Source of the DNA: Pyrocephalus nanus
Lineage: Eukaryota; Chordata; Aves; Passeriformes; Tyrannidae
Assembly (NCBI GenBank): GCA_038380795.1
Contig: CM076276.1
Location: forward strand, 15,204,001-15,268,000
Length of the DNA: 64,000 bases
Direction: 5' to 3'
The notes beneath the pieces were generated by a model, which did not search any database, was not told the DNA's origin, and worked only from the letters and a program-made list of their open reading frames with translations. A program made the translations under genes and the position numbers. How positions within the stretch are numbered: the first letter of the stretch is position 1; each line of letters opens with the position of its first letter. Positions 53,601 to 64,000 of the stretch are shown here, one piece after another.

Positions 53601-56600
53601 CGGTCACTGGGAAGCTGGAGGTGCTGCCAGCTCTGGGCCCACACCTCCAGGAGCCTGCTCCCCTCCAGGGATAACCCACAGGCACAGCAGGATGATCCAT
53701 GCCCACAGGCAGCTGGAGACAGGTCTGGGATTGGCCCGGGCAGTGAGGGATGAAGGGCTGTGCTCTCCCCCAGCACTGGCATTTTCCTGAGGCACTTGAG
53801 TGCCTGAGCTCTCCCCCTGACAGCTGGGGTGACACTGTCCCTGCAGGGAGCACACAGCCTGTCCAGCTTTGGGAAGGAAGCAGTCACCTCTGCCTGGAGC
53901 CCGGGGAAGGTGGGGAAGGAGCTGTCAAGGATTGAGGAGTCCAGGTAGTTGTCAATCTCCAAGGACTGCTGGTCTGAGTGAGTCACTGTGTGGCTGATGG
54001 AGACCTGCAGGGGACAGGAAGGAGGGATGGAGGTGACACTGCCACTGCTGCTGAGGATCCCTCCAGCTCCCTGCTCTGGTGGGGAGGCCAGACCTGCCCA
54101 GGGGGGCTGAGAACAGGCACAGACCCATCCTCCACTGCCCCCCAGGCTCCTTGGACACCTCATACACCACAGCCCAGTGCCACCCAGGCTGTCCCAGGCA
54201 CAAGCTCCCAGGAAGCCCCCTGAGTTTGAAAGCTTGTTCCTGTGTGCTTACAGGAACAAGGAGCATCAGACACAGTTGCTGCTCATCAGTCCCTGATATT
54301 GCAGTTGGCTGCAATACTTAATGTGGCTGTTAATTGTGCCTAACTAGTCATTAAATCCCCAGCTAATCCCTTCCCAGCTGCTTAACCACAGCTCTGCTCA
54401 GCCAGCTGAGCTGTACCCAGGGCAGACATTGCATTAGGGAGGCTCCAGTGAGCATCTCAAGGCTCCTGCCAGTGCAGCAAAGGGCTGTGCCTTTGCATGG
54501 CATTTGAGTGACTGTCACACACTGAAATCGAGAGGGAGGAGATGCCTCAACAGCTTCTAAAATCTGCCCCTTTGGTCTCTGGGCACTGTCAGAGTCCAGG
54601 TAGTGATCTGGTCAAGGCAGGGAGGCAGAGACTCCCCAAGGGAAGGGTCTGGCCATGGTGCAGCACAACTGGGAAGTGCAGAGACCACTTGGAGCAGTGA
54701 ATGCTGGAGGGGTGAGGTCCCAGGAAGGGCAAAATTTAGCCTCAGATAAGCAAAGCTGGTGGCATCCCACCCATGAGAGCAGCCTGCAACCACTCCTCCT
54801 CCTCACCTTGCCACGAGCCATCCGGAAGAGAAATAAAATGACCAGGTAGAGGGGATAAACCACCACGCTGGACACCAGACCAACAGCCACCGTGTCCACA
54901 CTCACAGGGATCAGGTTGGAAACGGCCACGTTGCTGGAGAGAATCAAGAGACACGACACAGGTGTCAGCAGGAACATTTAGGGTTGCCAGGTAGGAAAGC
55001 AGGAGCCAAAACTGCACAGCCGGGTATTTCAGGCGGGCAGAGGAAGAAACAGGGGCTGGCCAGGGCACCAAGGGCCCAGCGCACCTGAGGTGGACGTTGC
55101 CCACCACGCCGTACCACACGGCGTTGGCGCAGAGGAAGAGGAAGACGAGCAGGGAGCAGCAGGTGGCTCTCTGGACGCGGGTGAAGCGGCTGCGGGGCGG
55201 GCGGTCCCACAGCGACAGCCACACGTGCTTCTCGAAGAAGCCTCGCTGCAGCTCCGCCACGAAGATCCGCCAGAAGCTCCTCAGCTCCGTCTCGCCTGGG
55301 GACAGAGAGGGACACTCGGGGTGGCTGCGCTGCAGGGGGGACCTGGCTGTGCCCCCCACACCCCTCCCTGCACACAACCTTAACAATTGCATGATTCTGT
55401 GGTTCTCTCCTGCACAGGTCATGGCTGTGCCCTGTCCTCCGGCACAAGAGACCCAGCAGAGCGCTTGGCGTCACTGCCACGAGGAAGAGCCAGTGTGGAG
55501 GCTCTGGGGCCTCTCTGCTCCCCTGTGCCATGGGAACTGCTCAGCACCCCAAACCCACAGCGGGGTGAGCACTCACTGGCAGCAAACACCTCCTTCTCCA
55601 CCATGCCGTCGTTGTCCTCGCTCTCCACCGACAGCCAGTCGTTCACCAGGAAGAAGTAGCTCTTGCTGCTCTGCAGGTCCCGCACGATGACGTGCTGCAG
55701 GTACCAGGAGGGGCTGAGTCCTGAAAGGGAAGAGAAGGAGAAATATTCCATGGCAGATATTCCCCGTGTGAGCCTGCAAAGCTGAGAGGGCCACACAAGG
55801 ACCTGTCAGTGGGACAGCAGCAGTTCCCTGTGACACCATCATCATCGATGGAAAAGGCACAGTACCCAGAAAAGCTTGGCACAGCCAGCTCACCCCTGAG
55901 GTGACATTTACAGACACTGTCACAGTGCACAGCACGTGGCATCGTATGTGTCTGGGGTGACACCTGGCCAGTCTGTGGAATTCCCTGTGATGGAGACTCC
56001 ATGTTCCCTCAGCAATGTGCCCCCAAGCCAGCAGGTCACCAGGAGCCACTGCAGGCTCTCGTCCCTCTCTCCTGGCCCAGTTATCAGGTGGATCAGAGCC
56101 CGGTTCTGGCCTGGGGTGTGTGATCCATCCATGTGCCCCACCTTTGTTGTCATGCCAGATGCGGATGCGCCAGATGCTGCCGAGGCTGCGCTCCGTGGCG
56201 ATCTGGAACACGTCCAGGCTGTTGCGGTGGAAGGCGTTGTCTCCATCCAGGTGCCTGTGACCACTTTTGTTGTCCACCCCGTACAGGGCAATGCCCACGT
56301 GGGCCGTGGTACCTGCAGGGAAGGGGCTCGCTTAGGGAAGCCCACCCAAGGTGTGGCCGTTCCAGCCCTCCCATCCTGCCAGGGACCTGAACCCTGGCTT
56401 GGAATGAGATGATCTCTAAGGAACCTTCCAACCCAAACCAGTCTGTGACTCCACGATTTTTGACCTGTCCCATCATCACCCAGTAAGAACTGGGAATGCT
56501 GTGGGAAGCCCTGGCCTGACTGCTCAGAGCTGCCTCAAACAGCAGCTCAGCCCTGGGCCCTGCAGGGAACATTCAGTGGGGGACGTGCTGAGGCAGGACC

Positions 56601-59600
56601 AGGTGAACTGTGCAGATGTCACCGGAGGCACCGCGCACGGGAGCAGCCTGTGGGCTCACCTGATCCTCTGCCCCAGCCCGTCTTCACCAGGATCTCGTAT
56701 TTGTACATCCCGTTCTTCCCGCAGAAGGGAATCACTCCCACCCGGTGCAGGTCGATCATGTCCAGCTTGTGCACGATCAGCGCAGCCACCGAGTAGGTCA
56801 CAAAGCACACGGCACAGGTCAGCAGGACGATGTAGTTCAGACCCGGGCCTGGGGCCTGGGAGGAGAGAAACATATTGAAAGGCAACTCTCCTTCCCCAGG
56901 AGGATCTCTCTTCCCATTCCCTGCCTCTTTCCTGGCTCTCATCACCGCTCAGACGTGATCCCACGGACCACAGCAGCAGCTGCCAGGAGCTCTCTGCTCC
57001 CACTCACGTCACAGGGACAGAGCGAGGAAGGGCTTGGATACCCTTGGGAAGCAGGGAGCAGCTGGCAGGTGCAATTCCTTGGGATAAAACAGTGCTGGGT
57101 GACAGCTGGAAGGGGAGTTTGGCATCTCCCTAAGAGGTGAACACACTGCAAGGTGTCCAGATCGAGGACTAAAGCCATCTGCCAAAGGTCTGTTTTCAGC
57201 AGCAGCCAGGATTCCCAACCAGAGGACACAGCCCTCTGTGAGCTGTGCCCGTCTGCACCTCCCACAGGCTCCCAGGTGCCTGTGCTGGTGCCAGGTGGGC
57301 ACAGGGCAGCCTGACCCAGCTCGAGCAGGAAGCCGACAGGAGCCCGAGGCTTTGCGAGGTGACAACAACCTGCTCAGCGTGTGACAACACTGCTCAGCCT
57401 CTGCTTGGTGGTACTCACAGGGAAGATGAACTGGACAGAGTTTGGGGGCACGAACAGGCTGGCCCCAAAGGCAGTGAGGTGCTGGGTTAAGCACACGGCC
57501 TGGTCTGGCCTGGTCTCCTCCAGGGGGACAATCCCTTCTGTTTTCCAGCGCTTCTCCCGCTCGCTGAAGTACTGGCACAGGGACGTGTAGAGCCCCAGCG
57601 TCACCTCCACTGCAGACCAGCTGAAGTGGTTGGTGATGTTCAGGTAGTATCTCTGGATGGGATCATCCGTTCTGGAGAAGGGAAAGAGCAAGGACATGAC
57701 TAATCCGGCTTCTGAAGGGACACAAAGCCCGCTCTGATGGATGTGTGCCCATGGAAAGCATCCAGCTGCACAGTGAAGAGGAGAAGCCCAGTGAACATGG
57801 TATGATTTACACTCTTTGGCAGTGCAGATACTCAGGGGTTCACCAGACCACCTGAATCCTTCATTTTGTATTATTTCAGCACCTGGAGCTCTACTGCACA
57901 TCCTCCCTGCCCAGCTCTCCCACTCGCTCTTCCCTGTGTCCCACTGACTCCCACGACACTTCCAAGAATCTTGGCTGAGAGGAGATTTGATTAGGATGAT
58001 TTATTCCTCTTTGAGCATCCTGTTCCCAAAAGCCATGGAAGCTGTGCCAACTTGCACAACAGTGGCTCCACTCTTGCCCCACCTATTCCCAAGCTGCCCA
58101 TCTTTTCTCCTCAGATAATGCCTAGGAACGGCTCCTAAATAACCAAATAACACATGAACGTGTCTTCCAGGGCAAGGCAGCAGCTGGAGTTGCAGGAATG
58201 ACTGCTCTGATAAGAAGAAAAGAGCTTTTGGGAGCCCAGAAGGGATGTGGTGTTCTCCTGTCACCCACTGGGAAGGGGAGCTGTGAGGACAGAGGGGCTC
58301 TCTGAGGGTTTCACTGCAGAACAAGAACAAGATTACAAGGGGTGCTTTGATCTGGGAAGGGGTTTCATGAGCTGCATAAAGCAAACCCTGAACCCACCAA
58401 GGTCAATGTGAGTCCCTTGGGAAGAGTCCTGCTAAGGCTCATGGTGCACAGAGGATGGAAGCCTGGACAAGCTGCAGTCACACTCCAGCAGGTATCAGGT
58501 ATCCCTGGGTGACAGGGACCACCAGGGAGGTTTCTCTTACCTGGGTGAGGTGAAGAAGGTGTAGAGCTTGTGGTCACTTCCAGCCAGGGCATCCAGGCCG
58601 ATTTTCTTGGAGGCAGTGCAGTTGTGCTCGTTGGGCTCGGGCTCGTGATGGAGATAGGCCATGATGAACGGCTCGGGCTCGCTGGCAAGGTAGTGATCTG
58701 TGTGGGGAGGGGAGAGACACAGAGGGCTTCAGAAACGCCTGGGAGACTCGACCACAGGCCTGCTGCCAGCAGTGGGTGTTCAGGGAGGAGAATCAGGAAT
58801 GCAGAAAGTCAGGAGAGATGCTTTTCCAGACTGCACCCTCTCAGACTGCAGCTCAGAGGAACCCTGAGCACTGGATACCATCGTACCTGCCCGGGATTGG
58901 GGCTGGACCAACTCCCTCCAGTGCTAATGTGGCTCAACAGAAGGACTGAGAAGCAAAAGGCTTCTCATCCACAAACAAGGATGACTCTGGGCACTGGATA
59001 ATGCCTGGGACAGCCAGAACCCCAGCCATGCAGTGTGGAACCTGCTGGCTACCCCTGGTGTCCTCTCTCCCCCCGGCTATCCCTTGACACAGAGGGGTGT
59101 CACAGCACCCAGCCCTCCTCCCCCACGGGAAGAACAAAGAGCACAAGGAAATGGATTTGTGCTACCATTGAGGACTCTGTAGGTGAGCTGGAAGTGCAGT
59201 CCTGCTTCTCTGTTGTTGCTCTCCATGTTCACAATCAGGCTGACAGACGTTCGTGGCTCGATGACTTCCGTGCCGGCAGCGAGGTTGTCGGGATCTGTGC
59301 TGTTTGACACCATCACAGTGATGGCTTTCTCCGAGTCCAGGCTCCCGATGGGGATCTGCACCCCGTTGTGTGTCTGGAACTCCATGGAGGCCACCTTTGT
59401 GGACACAGTGTAGTTGCTGATGTAACCAAAGGGGAAAGGATTGGAGTCCACCTGGAACATGACTTGAATGACATCCGTCAGGTTGGAAAGGGTGGAGTTG
59501 AAGGCCTGGGGGATGGAGAACTGGCAGTTTGGTGTGTTTTCGTAGCAAAGCAAGTTGAAGGGGTCAGACCTCTTGCCCGTGGCCTTAATTTCTCCTCCCA

Positions 59601-62600
59601 CCAGCTCAAGGGGCTCTTCGTTCAGCACTCGGGACTTCATGAGGATGCGCATCAGGCTGGAGGACAGGTTGTAGGCTTTGGGAGCCAGCAGCAAGTTGGG
59701 GGAATCAGCAAGCAGCTCCTGGGGCTTGGATTCTTGTGAAACTGTGTTGACAAGGTGGATTAGGTCACCTGCCAGGAGAGAAATAAAGGTGCAAACAGAG
59801 GAAGGGGTAAATAGCCTGGATAACTCTACAGTTCAGATAACACCTGACACCTTCCCAAAACAATCAGACAAGGCTTCCCTTACTGTCTTCTCACTGTTAC
59901 TCCACACTCTGCACATGACCTTCCCCACTGGAAGTGTTTGTAGCCCAGAGCTAAAAACAGAGCTGCCAGAAATTCCTGCAGCCTCTCTAATCTACAAAGT
60001 TTGGTGAGAAATACTTAATCACAACTGGCCTTATTTTCCTCCTGTGTAGTGACTAGAACCACAGATCAGGAAACAGGGAAGGAAAGGATAAAGCAAACAT
60101 ATGTTACTAAGTTTTTGCATTATAAAGTGGAGAACACTCAGAAAGGAGTGCAGAGAATGTGTCTCTGCTTCCTCCCAGGTCAACCAGGTGGGAATTTCCA
60201 CACAGGGTTCACTGATGCCCCAGTGAGGCCTGAAAGCCTCCTCAGACTCCAACCAGAAGGCAAGCATCTGGAAGCCATAGCTGTTACTCATTGTTTACTG
60301 AAAAGAGAAATCCCTGGAGGATTAGTGAGTTTATTAGGAGTATTAGGGAGTTTATTAACAACTGTCATATTTAAATGTCCGCAGAGAGGCTGCCAAAGCC
60401 AGGACAACCCTGGGAAACATGAGGGGGAAGAGACTACTGGGATGCCACACTCCAAATCACATGTCAGATGCAATTTCCTAACAGCCTGAGAAGGCCAAAC
60501 CCCAAATGGCAGAGGAGGAGGAGGCCTCCCAAGCTCCCCTCAGCAGGAGCCCTGTGCCCTGGTCCCGTCTCCAGGTCTGCAGGACAGAGCTCACCTGTGA
60601 TGTTGAGGATGTTGTCAGCGATGCCAGTGGGTGTCACGGTGCCCTGGGTCGTTTCCCCCTGCAGAATGGTCATCATGGTCTCCAGCTTGTTCAAGGTCCT
60701 CGTCAGGCATGACTTGCACACCAGTTCCTTGCTCACCACCTGTGAAGGAGAACAGGGTCTGATGGAGCAGGAACATCCCCAGGGAGAGAGGAGGCAGGTG
60801 TGGACAAGTCCAGCTGGCTCAGTCCTGCAAAGACCTTTTTATTCTGAAAGTCACTCCTGCTCTTCCCAGCCCTGGGGAGGGGACAGCAGACACTGTTTCC
60901 AAGACTCCTCCATCCCCCTCCCAAGACATCCCAATGTGCCAACACACAGGCAGGCATGGCAGAGACTGATAGGGGATGCTTTGGGGTTGGAAAGAGGAAT
61001 AAAGGGAGCATATGATTTCCCAGAGAAGCTGTGGCTGCCCCATCCCTGGAAGAGTTCAAGGCCAGGATGGACAGGGCTTGGAACAACCTGGGATAGTGGA
61101 AAATGTCCCTGCCCGTGGCAGGGGGTGGAACTGGATAAGCTTTAAGGTCCTTTCCAACACAAACCATTCCAGAATTCTATGATTCTATATTCCTGTTCCC
61201 TGGAGTTCACTTGTAAGGACCATGCACATCTTCCCTTTGGGGCTACACACTATTCCAACAGAACCCAACCAGAAAAAGCTGGATAAGATTCCTCCATCCA
61301 CTCCGCTCCCATCAGTGGAAGCAGGATTTAGCCCTAACTGAATCCCTTTCAGTGTCCAAATACTCCTGAAAGCTGTGGGAGGGACCCTGCCACTCAGGCA
61401 TGATGGATGTCCCTCCCTCTGCTCCCAGATGTGTCCAAGAAACAGAATGTTCCAGCCATGGCCTGGAGCTTCCCGCACTCTCGAGGCTGGATGGGAGGGA
61501 CTGAGGCAACACATGGAAGCTGTTACCACAACCCCCTTCCTCGCTCTTATTCATCTTTTTTTTTTTTAATCATCATAGGATCGAGACGTGATTCACCATA
61601 TGTTTTGGTGAAGAATCAAAACAGCATCTGCAGGTCTCGAATTCCCCCTTTTCTGCTTTTATTTGTGAGCTCTGAGAAGCCAGGACAGAGCGTGTGAATC
61701 GGAGTCCACAAGTCAGGAATCAGGGAGGTGGGGAAGGAACCACCCAAGGGCAGCTCCTACTTAGGGAGCAGAATCAACCAAGAAGATTGAGATTCTTTTT
61801 TTTCCCCTCCAGGATAAACTAATTCTGATTCTTCTCCTCCCCTGTAGGTAAAATCAGAACTGTAACAGCCCTGATGGACCTTTCTACAGGAAAGGAATGT
61901 GTGAACTCCACTTGTCTCAACCCCTTGGGAAATTGTAGATTACTGTTTTCCTAAGCTTTTCATTCCGATCCAGAGCACAAACTAATCCTGGAATGTCAGC
62001 TTTTCTTGTGGAATAAAAATTCTGTTTCTAGGCCCAGGCTTCCACAGCGAGAGCGAGTCACGAGGCAGGAGGAGGTGGCAGAGACAGAAACAAACCAATC
62101 CAGCACGGGAAGGGATGTGCTGAGCCCCAACCCCCGGGCAAAGATGAACAGAGAGAAGGGATTTCTGAGGTCTGCAGGCTCTGAAGCAGAGAAGGGAGCA
62201 CAGGGCAGGACTCTGTGGGTGGGATGCAGTAGTCAGTCCATCATTCTGACGCCTGTTCCTGCTGCGCAGGGCCCTGACCTGGCTGCAGGGGAAGCACAGC
62301 CCAGGCCAAGGTACCTGACTCCAGTCCCCAGAGCAAGGACTGGGGAGGGCAGGGAGGAGGATCATGCCAGAGCAGCCTGGCTGACCACCAAACCCCAAGT
62401 GCATTATATAACTGGGCTCTCTTCCCTCTTCAATCCACCAGGCAGCAGCCCCAGCACTGGGAACTGGCCGGGGAACAAGGCACTTCCAGTCAGCAGCAGA
62501 GCAGAGCAGAGCAGAGCAGAGGAGGGTTTCTCATCCTGTAGGCTACAAACAGGGCTGGGAGGAACACCAGGCCTTGGTGCTGGCCCCTGGTCCAAGGCAG

Positions 62601-63635
62601 GTCCAGCTCTACTTGTGCCACTCCTGATGGGAGCCCAGTCTGTCCTCGGAGATTCTGCAACTCCCCCAGCAAGTTATCCCAGTATTTCTGGAGCCCCCCT
62701 TGTGCTGGGGAAGGAGCCAGGGAAGCACAACAAGGATTGGAGAGCACCTGAGCTGCAGCTGGACGGCCAGAGGCGGGAGGTGGTGGCGGGAACGTACCGT
62801 GCACTGCGCCAGGGCCGCCGAGATCTGCTGGATGTCATCAACCGTGTTCACCTTCAGGGAGTTCAGCGTCTCTGTGATGTTGTTGCGAGTCCAGGTCCGG
62901 AGCTCAAATTCGTTCCCAGCCTCAGGTTCCAGAAGCATGGACCGCTCGTACTGGGGGGAGAAAAGCACACAGAGTGAGGAGATCTATGAGGTTGTTCCAG
63001 AGGATGATAAGCTGAGCTGAAGTCACCCCTTCCATGCCCTCTTTACCTCCCCAACTCGGCTTCTCCCCAGAGGGATCTAATGAGCTGGTTTCCCAGCAGA
63101 ACTTTCTCAGTTTTGCTTGTGCCTTCCGAGCAATTATCTGAACAGCCTTGCACTTGACAGATAAGTGGTGCCCAGTGTAGTCCTTACCCAGCTAAGCAGA
63201 GTCCTGTGCTCAGGGGAATCATCCCTGCCTGGCTTCCATGAGTGCAGCAGGCTCTTACCAGGCAGGAAAACAAAAGTATAGCCTGAAATTCATGCCCTGC
63301 CTATAGAGATGCACATGGAAGGACTGGGGCTCATTTCAGGTGGGAGTGAAAGGGAATTCTGCCAGGAGGGTGATGCTGTAGAATTAGTAATTTCCCCACA
63401 CTGCAGTACAAAATGGCCCAAGAACTTTCCTGGTGACTACAAGGACTTCTGGAGGCCCCTCTTGGGCAGAAAGAGCTGCCTTACCTCATTTAAGATGGTG
63501 ATGAGGGCCAGGGAGTACTCAATGACCTGCTGAGGGTCCCCTTGTTTCACCAATCCCTGGAGCACAGTGTCAGTTTGGTTGTAGAGCCAGTGGGAAAGGC
63601 TGGGAAAGCCCTCAGGTAAGCCAATTTCCATGGAG
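44036..63635 (-). CDS. PKD1: PKD1 (polycystin-1), C-terminal 27 coding exons, partial
   Basis: Large ciliary/plasma-membrane protein that partners polycystin-2; loss causes polycystic kidney disease in human. The window holds the last 27 coding exons, equal to human exons 20-46 in number, order and phase: 5368 bases, 1788 complete codons plus one base. All junctions are GT-AG and in frame, with no stop. Domains in order: end of the REJ module, GPS with HLT cleavage site, first membrane span, PLAT, ten more membrane spans with the extracellular polycystin (TOP) domain, coiled coil and C-terminal tail. Exon coordinates are in the block entries. Residue numbers used here count from the first complete codon of exon 63485-63635. 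The N-terminal LRR, WSC, C-lectin and PKD repeats must lie beyond the right edge. The gene converges on TSC2, as in mammals. Confidence 0.97.
44995..46398 (-). CDS. PKD1: PKD1 exons 43-45: last five membrane helices (channel core)
   Basis: Exons 46111-46398, 45580-45714 and 44995-45309. Hydrophobic helices are visible at VFLMMFVVYFVV, WLFILLTTSTVVV, SSLAASLLFLL, GMAFALLLLAYAQLGF and YCLFCTSYVVLEVWVVLRLL, corresponding to TM7-TM11 (S2-S6 of the TRP-like fold). The region closes with ELYRPAFEPQDYEMVELFVR, nearly identical to mammals. The last helix carries changed pore-facing residues (see findings). Confidence 0.95.
47008..49196 (-). CDS. PKD1: PKD1 exons 39-42: extracellular polycystin (TOP) domain
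   Basis: Exons 49069-49196, 48146-48305, 47338-47463 and 47008-47182. They encode the loop between the sixth and seventh membrane spans. Recognisable blocks are FWLWMSRVFLPYLHNNGSG, YDSSGYVQELGPSLEESRAQ, TWIDNMSRAVFVELLQYNPS and HVAITLRLEFPGSGQAIAAL, the last being the signature of the polycystin family. Two N-glycosylation motifs (NGS, NVT) are present. Confidence 0.95.
48690..48896 (+). repeat. CR1 LINE 3' end, antisense to PKD1
   Basis: GGGTGGGCAGGCCCTGGCAC through CCCAACCCAAACCACTCCAG, with an internal deletion of the CCCATGGCAGGG block. In the intron between exons 48146-48305 and 49069-49196. Confidence 0.93.
50126..52629 (-). CDS. PKD1: PKD1 exons 34-38: fourth to sixth membrane helices
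   Basis: Exons 52524-52629, 52138-52256, 51629-51831, 50916-51110 and 50126-50265. Exons 34-35 encode a cytoplasmic linker. Exon 36 holds two spans (YLAHGISLLLFATSTGVSVW and VALMWLISGIFSFLASFLVW). Exon 37 is the cytoplasmic block VLLEALYFSLVARRLHPEED ... GFALFQAKEEARKVK, almost identical to mammals. Exon 38 opens with the sixth span (FLIYMMFLLVILLTNYGD). Confidence 0.95.
51320..51572 (+). repeat. Diverged CR1 LINE 3' end, antisense to PKD1
   Basis: GCCCTGGCACAGGCTGCCCA, AATCCCCATCCCTGGAAATG and a tail CAGTGATTCTGTGATT. More diverged than the other copies, suggesting an older subfamily. It ends about 57 bases from exon 51629-51831. Confidence 0.85.
52264..52358. repeat. 38-bp tandem repeat at a PKD1 splice acceptor, 2.5 copies
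   Basis: GCAAAGGGTGACAGCGGTG recurs at 52265, 52303 and 52341. The first copy begins within ten bases of the acceptor of exon 52138-52256 and supplies its pyrimidine tract. Confidence 0.93.
53134..55295 (-). CDS. PKD1: PKD1 exons 29-33: TM2, TM3 and cytoplasmic loop
   Basis: Exons 55085-55295, 54807-54933, 53888-54004, 53474-53523 and 53134-53336. Exon 29 closes the PLAT-adjacent segment (GFFEKHVWLSLWDRPPRSRF) and encodes the second span (CCSLLVFLFLCANAVWYGVV). Exon 30 encodes the third span (VGLVSSVVVYPLYLVILFLF). Exons 31-33 make a cytoplasmic loop with NYLDSSILDSSFPTF and LLSWPDLLSDPSIMGN. The loop is several residues longer than in human in exon 33. Confidence 0.95.
55577..56855 (-). CDS. 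PKD1: PKD1 exons 26-28: TM1 and PLAT domain
   Basis: Exons 56660-56855, 56142-56312 and 55577-55720. The first span (NYIVLLTCAVCFVTYSVAAL, residues about 494-516) follows the GPS. The intracellular PLAT/LH2 beta-sandwich then starts at YKYEILVKTGWGRGS and runs through GHRHLDGDNAFHRNSLDVFQ, SLGSIWRIRIWHDNKG and WYLQHVIVRDLQ to FFLVNDWLSVE. In mammals PLAT binds lipids and controls surface delivery. Confidence 0.96.
56392..56460 (+). repeat. CR1 LINE tail fragment, antisense to PKD1
   Basis: GAATGAGATGATCTCTAAGG, then CCTTCCAACCCAAACCAGTC and a decayed octamer tail: the last ~70 bases of CR1. Confidence 0.8.
57419..58697 (-). CDS. PKD1: PKD1 exons 24-25: GAIN/GPS autoproteolysis region
   Basis: Exons 58541-58697 and 57419-57671. 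They encode the end of the GAIN domain. The GPS motif runs from CQYFSEREKRWKTEG to AVCLTQHLTAFGASLF. His467-Leu468-Thr469 is the expected self-cleavage site, so the protein should still be split into N- and C-terminal parts. Several N-glycosylation sites (NCT, NIT) are present. Confidence 0.96.
59166..63635 (-). CDS. PKD1: PKD1 exons 20-23: C-terminal part of the REJ/GAIN region
   Basis: Exons 63485-63635, 62798-62950, 60595-60739 and 59166-59768. Matching blocks include QQVIEYSLALITILNE, RNNITETLNSLKVNTVDDIQ, TQGTVTPTGIADNILNITGD, AYNLSSSLMRILMKSRVLNE and FQVDSNPFPFGYISNYTVST. The exon lengths 153 and 145 and the large 603-base exon follow the mammalian pattern, which places the first exon here as human exon 20. 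Confidence 0.95.
61010..61190 (+). repeat. CR1 LINE 3' end, antisense to PKD1
   Basis: CCCAGAGAAGCTGTGGCTGC through AAACCATTCCAGAATTCTAT and GATTCTATATTC tail. It lies in the 2.06-kb intron between exons 60595-60739 and 62798-62950. Confidence 0.95.
62494..62523. repeat. (AGAGC)n pentanucleotide repeat
   Basis: About five AGAGC units, interrupted at the end by AGAGGAG, in the same PKD1 intron. Confidence 0.9.
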
Positions 63636-64000
63636 CTGCAAGGGAAAGAGGGATCTGGGTTACATGCAGACCATCACCAGGGCTGGGAAGGGGGAGGAAC
63701 AGGGAAGATCCTGATGATCTTAGAGATCTTTTGGAGCCTTAACGCTTCCACGATTCCAAGATTCTACGAAAGCAGTAACTTCTGGGAAAACCTCCCCCTC
63801 GAGCGATGACCCACAAAGACTGGAATTCTCTGTGCTGCCCTTCTGCTGAGCCTCCCCTCCCCTTCCTGCCAACAGCATCTGCCAGGAGGCAGACCTTCCA
63901 CCCAGGACCCACCGAGCCCTTCAGGACGGGGACCCAGCAGCCCAGCCACAAGGCCGGGGTGTGGAGCCCGGGCTGGATGCTGACCCTGCCGGTGATCCCT
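63636..64000. other. PKD1: PKD1 intron 19, no exon proven
   Basis: No splice-flanked exon could be demonstrated in this last 365 bases. An open minus-strand frame at 63886-64000 cannot be tied to polycystin-1 by motif and has no clear boundaries inside the window. Confidence 0.4.
63708..63772 (+). repeat. CR1 LINE tail fragment, antisense to PKD1
   Basis: GATGATCTTAGAGATCTTTT followed by CTTCCACGATTCCAAGATTC resembles the last 60 bases of a decayed CR1. Confidence 0.65.

Noticed and set aside
62006..62977. 323-codon plus-strand open frame
   Set aside because: Antisense to a PKD1 exon and intron 21, low-complexity composition, no family resemblance.
63886..64000. Possible PKD1 exon 19 at the window edge
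   Set aside because: Open minus-strand frame, but no polycystin motif recognised and neither splice boundary can be shown inside the window.

Overview
This window is nuclear DNA from a bird. Three intact multi-exon vertebrate genes can be read exon by exon with GT-AG splice sites. At least fourteen fragments of the avian LINE CR1 (several with its 3' octamer-type tail) lie in introns and spacers. One intron carries a stretch that looks like an avian endogenous-retrovirus LTR. The bird assignment is an inference from the repeats; the species is not determined. Compact introns, high GC and many minisatellites would suit a microchromosome.

Layout, left to right. (1) 1-2320: no coding exon found; 1-1530 resembles the 3' UTR of a rightward neighbour (AATAAA at 1501), followed by a reverse CR1 copy. 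(2) 2320-8088, minus strand: NTHL1, six coding exons, 282 codons, a [4Fe-4S] base-excision repair DNA glycosylase/lyase. (3) 8030-8340: a CpG-rich divergent promoter shared with TSC2, flanked on both sides by minisatellites. (4) 8100-40110, plus strand: TSC2 (tuberin), one non-coding and 41 coding exons, 1827 codons, complete from ATG to stop. (5) 40110-40620: short convergent spacer. (6) 40620-64000, minus strand: PKD1 (polycystin-1), from a long 3' UTR back through 27 coding exons (human exons 46 to 20). The 5' two-thirds of PKD1 lies beyond the right edge.

The order NTHL1 (-), TSC2 (+), PKD1 (-) is the same as on human 16p13.3, so this is conserved synteny. Tuberin is the GTPase-activating subunit of the TSC complex, which turns off Rheb/mTORC1. 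Polycystin-1 is a ciliary receptor/channel subunit. NTHL1 removes oxidised pyrimidines. TSC2 and NTHL1 share a promoter region, and TSC2 and PKD1 converge tail to tail.

No unknown system was recognised. The points most worth a second look are: an abrupt GC-skew reversal at the divergent promoter; altered pore-facing residues in the last membrane helix of polycystin-1; a tandem duplication that multiplies a PKD1 splice acceptor in frame; an LTR-like insert with sense poly(A) hexamers 76 bases before a TSC2 exon; and an 18-bp minisatellite just after the PKD1 stop codon.
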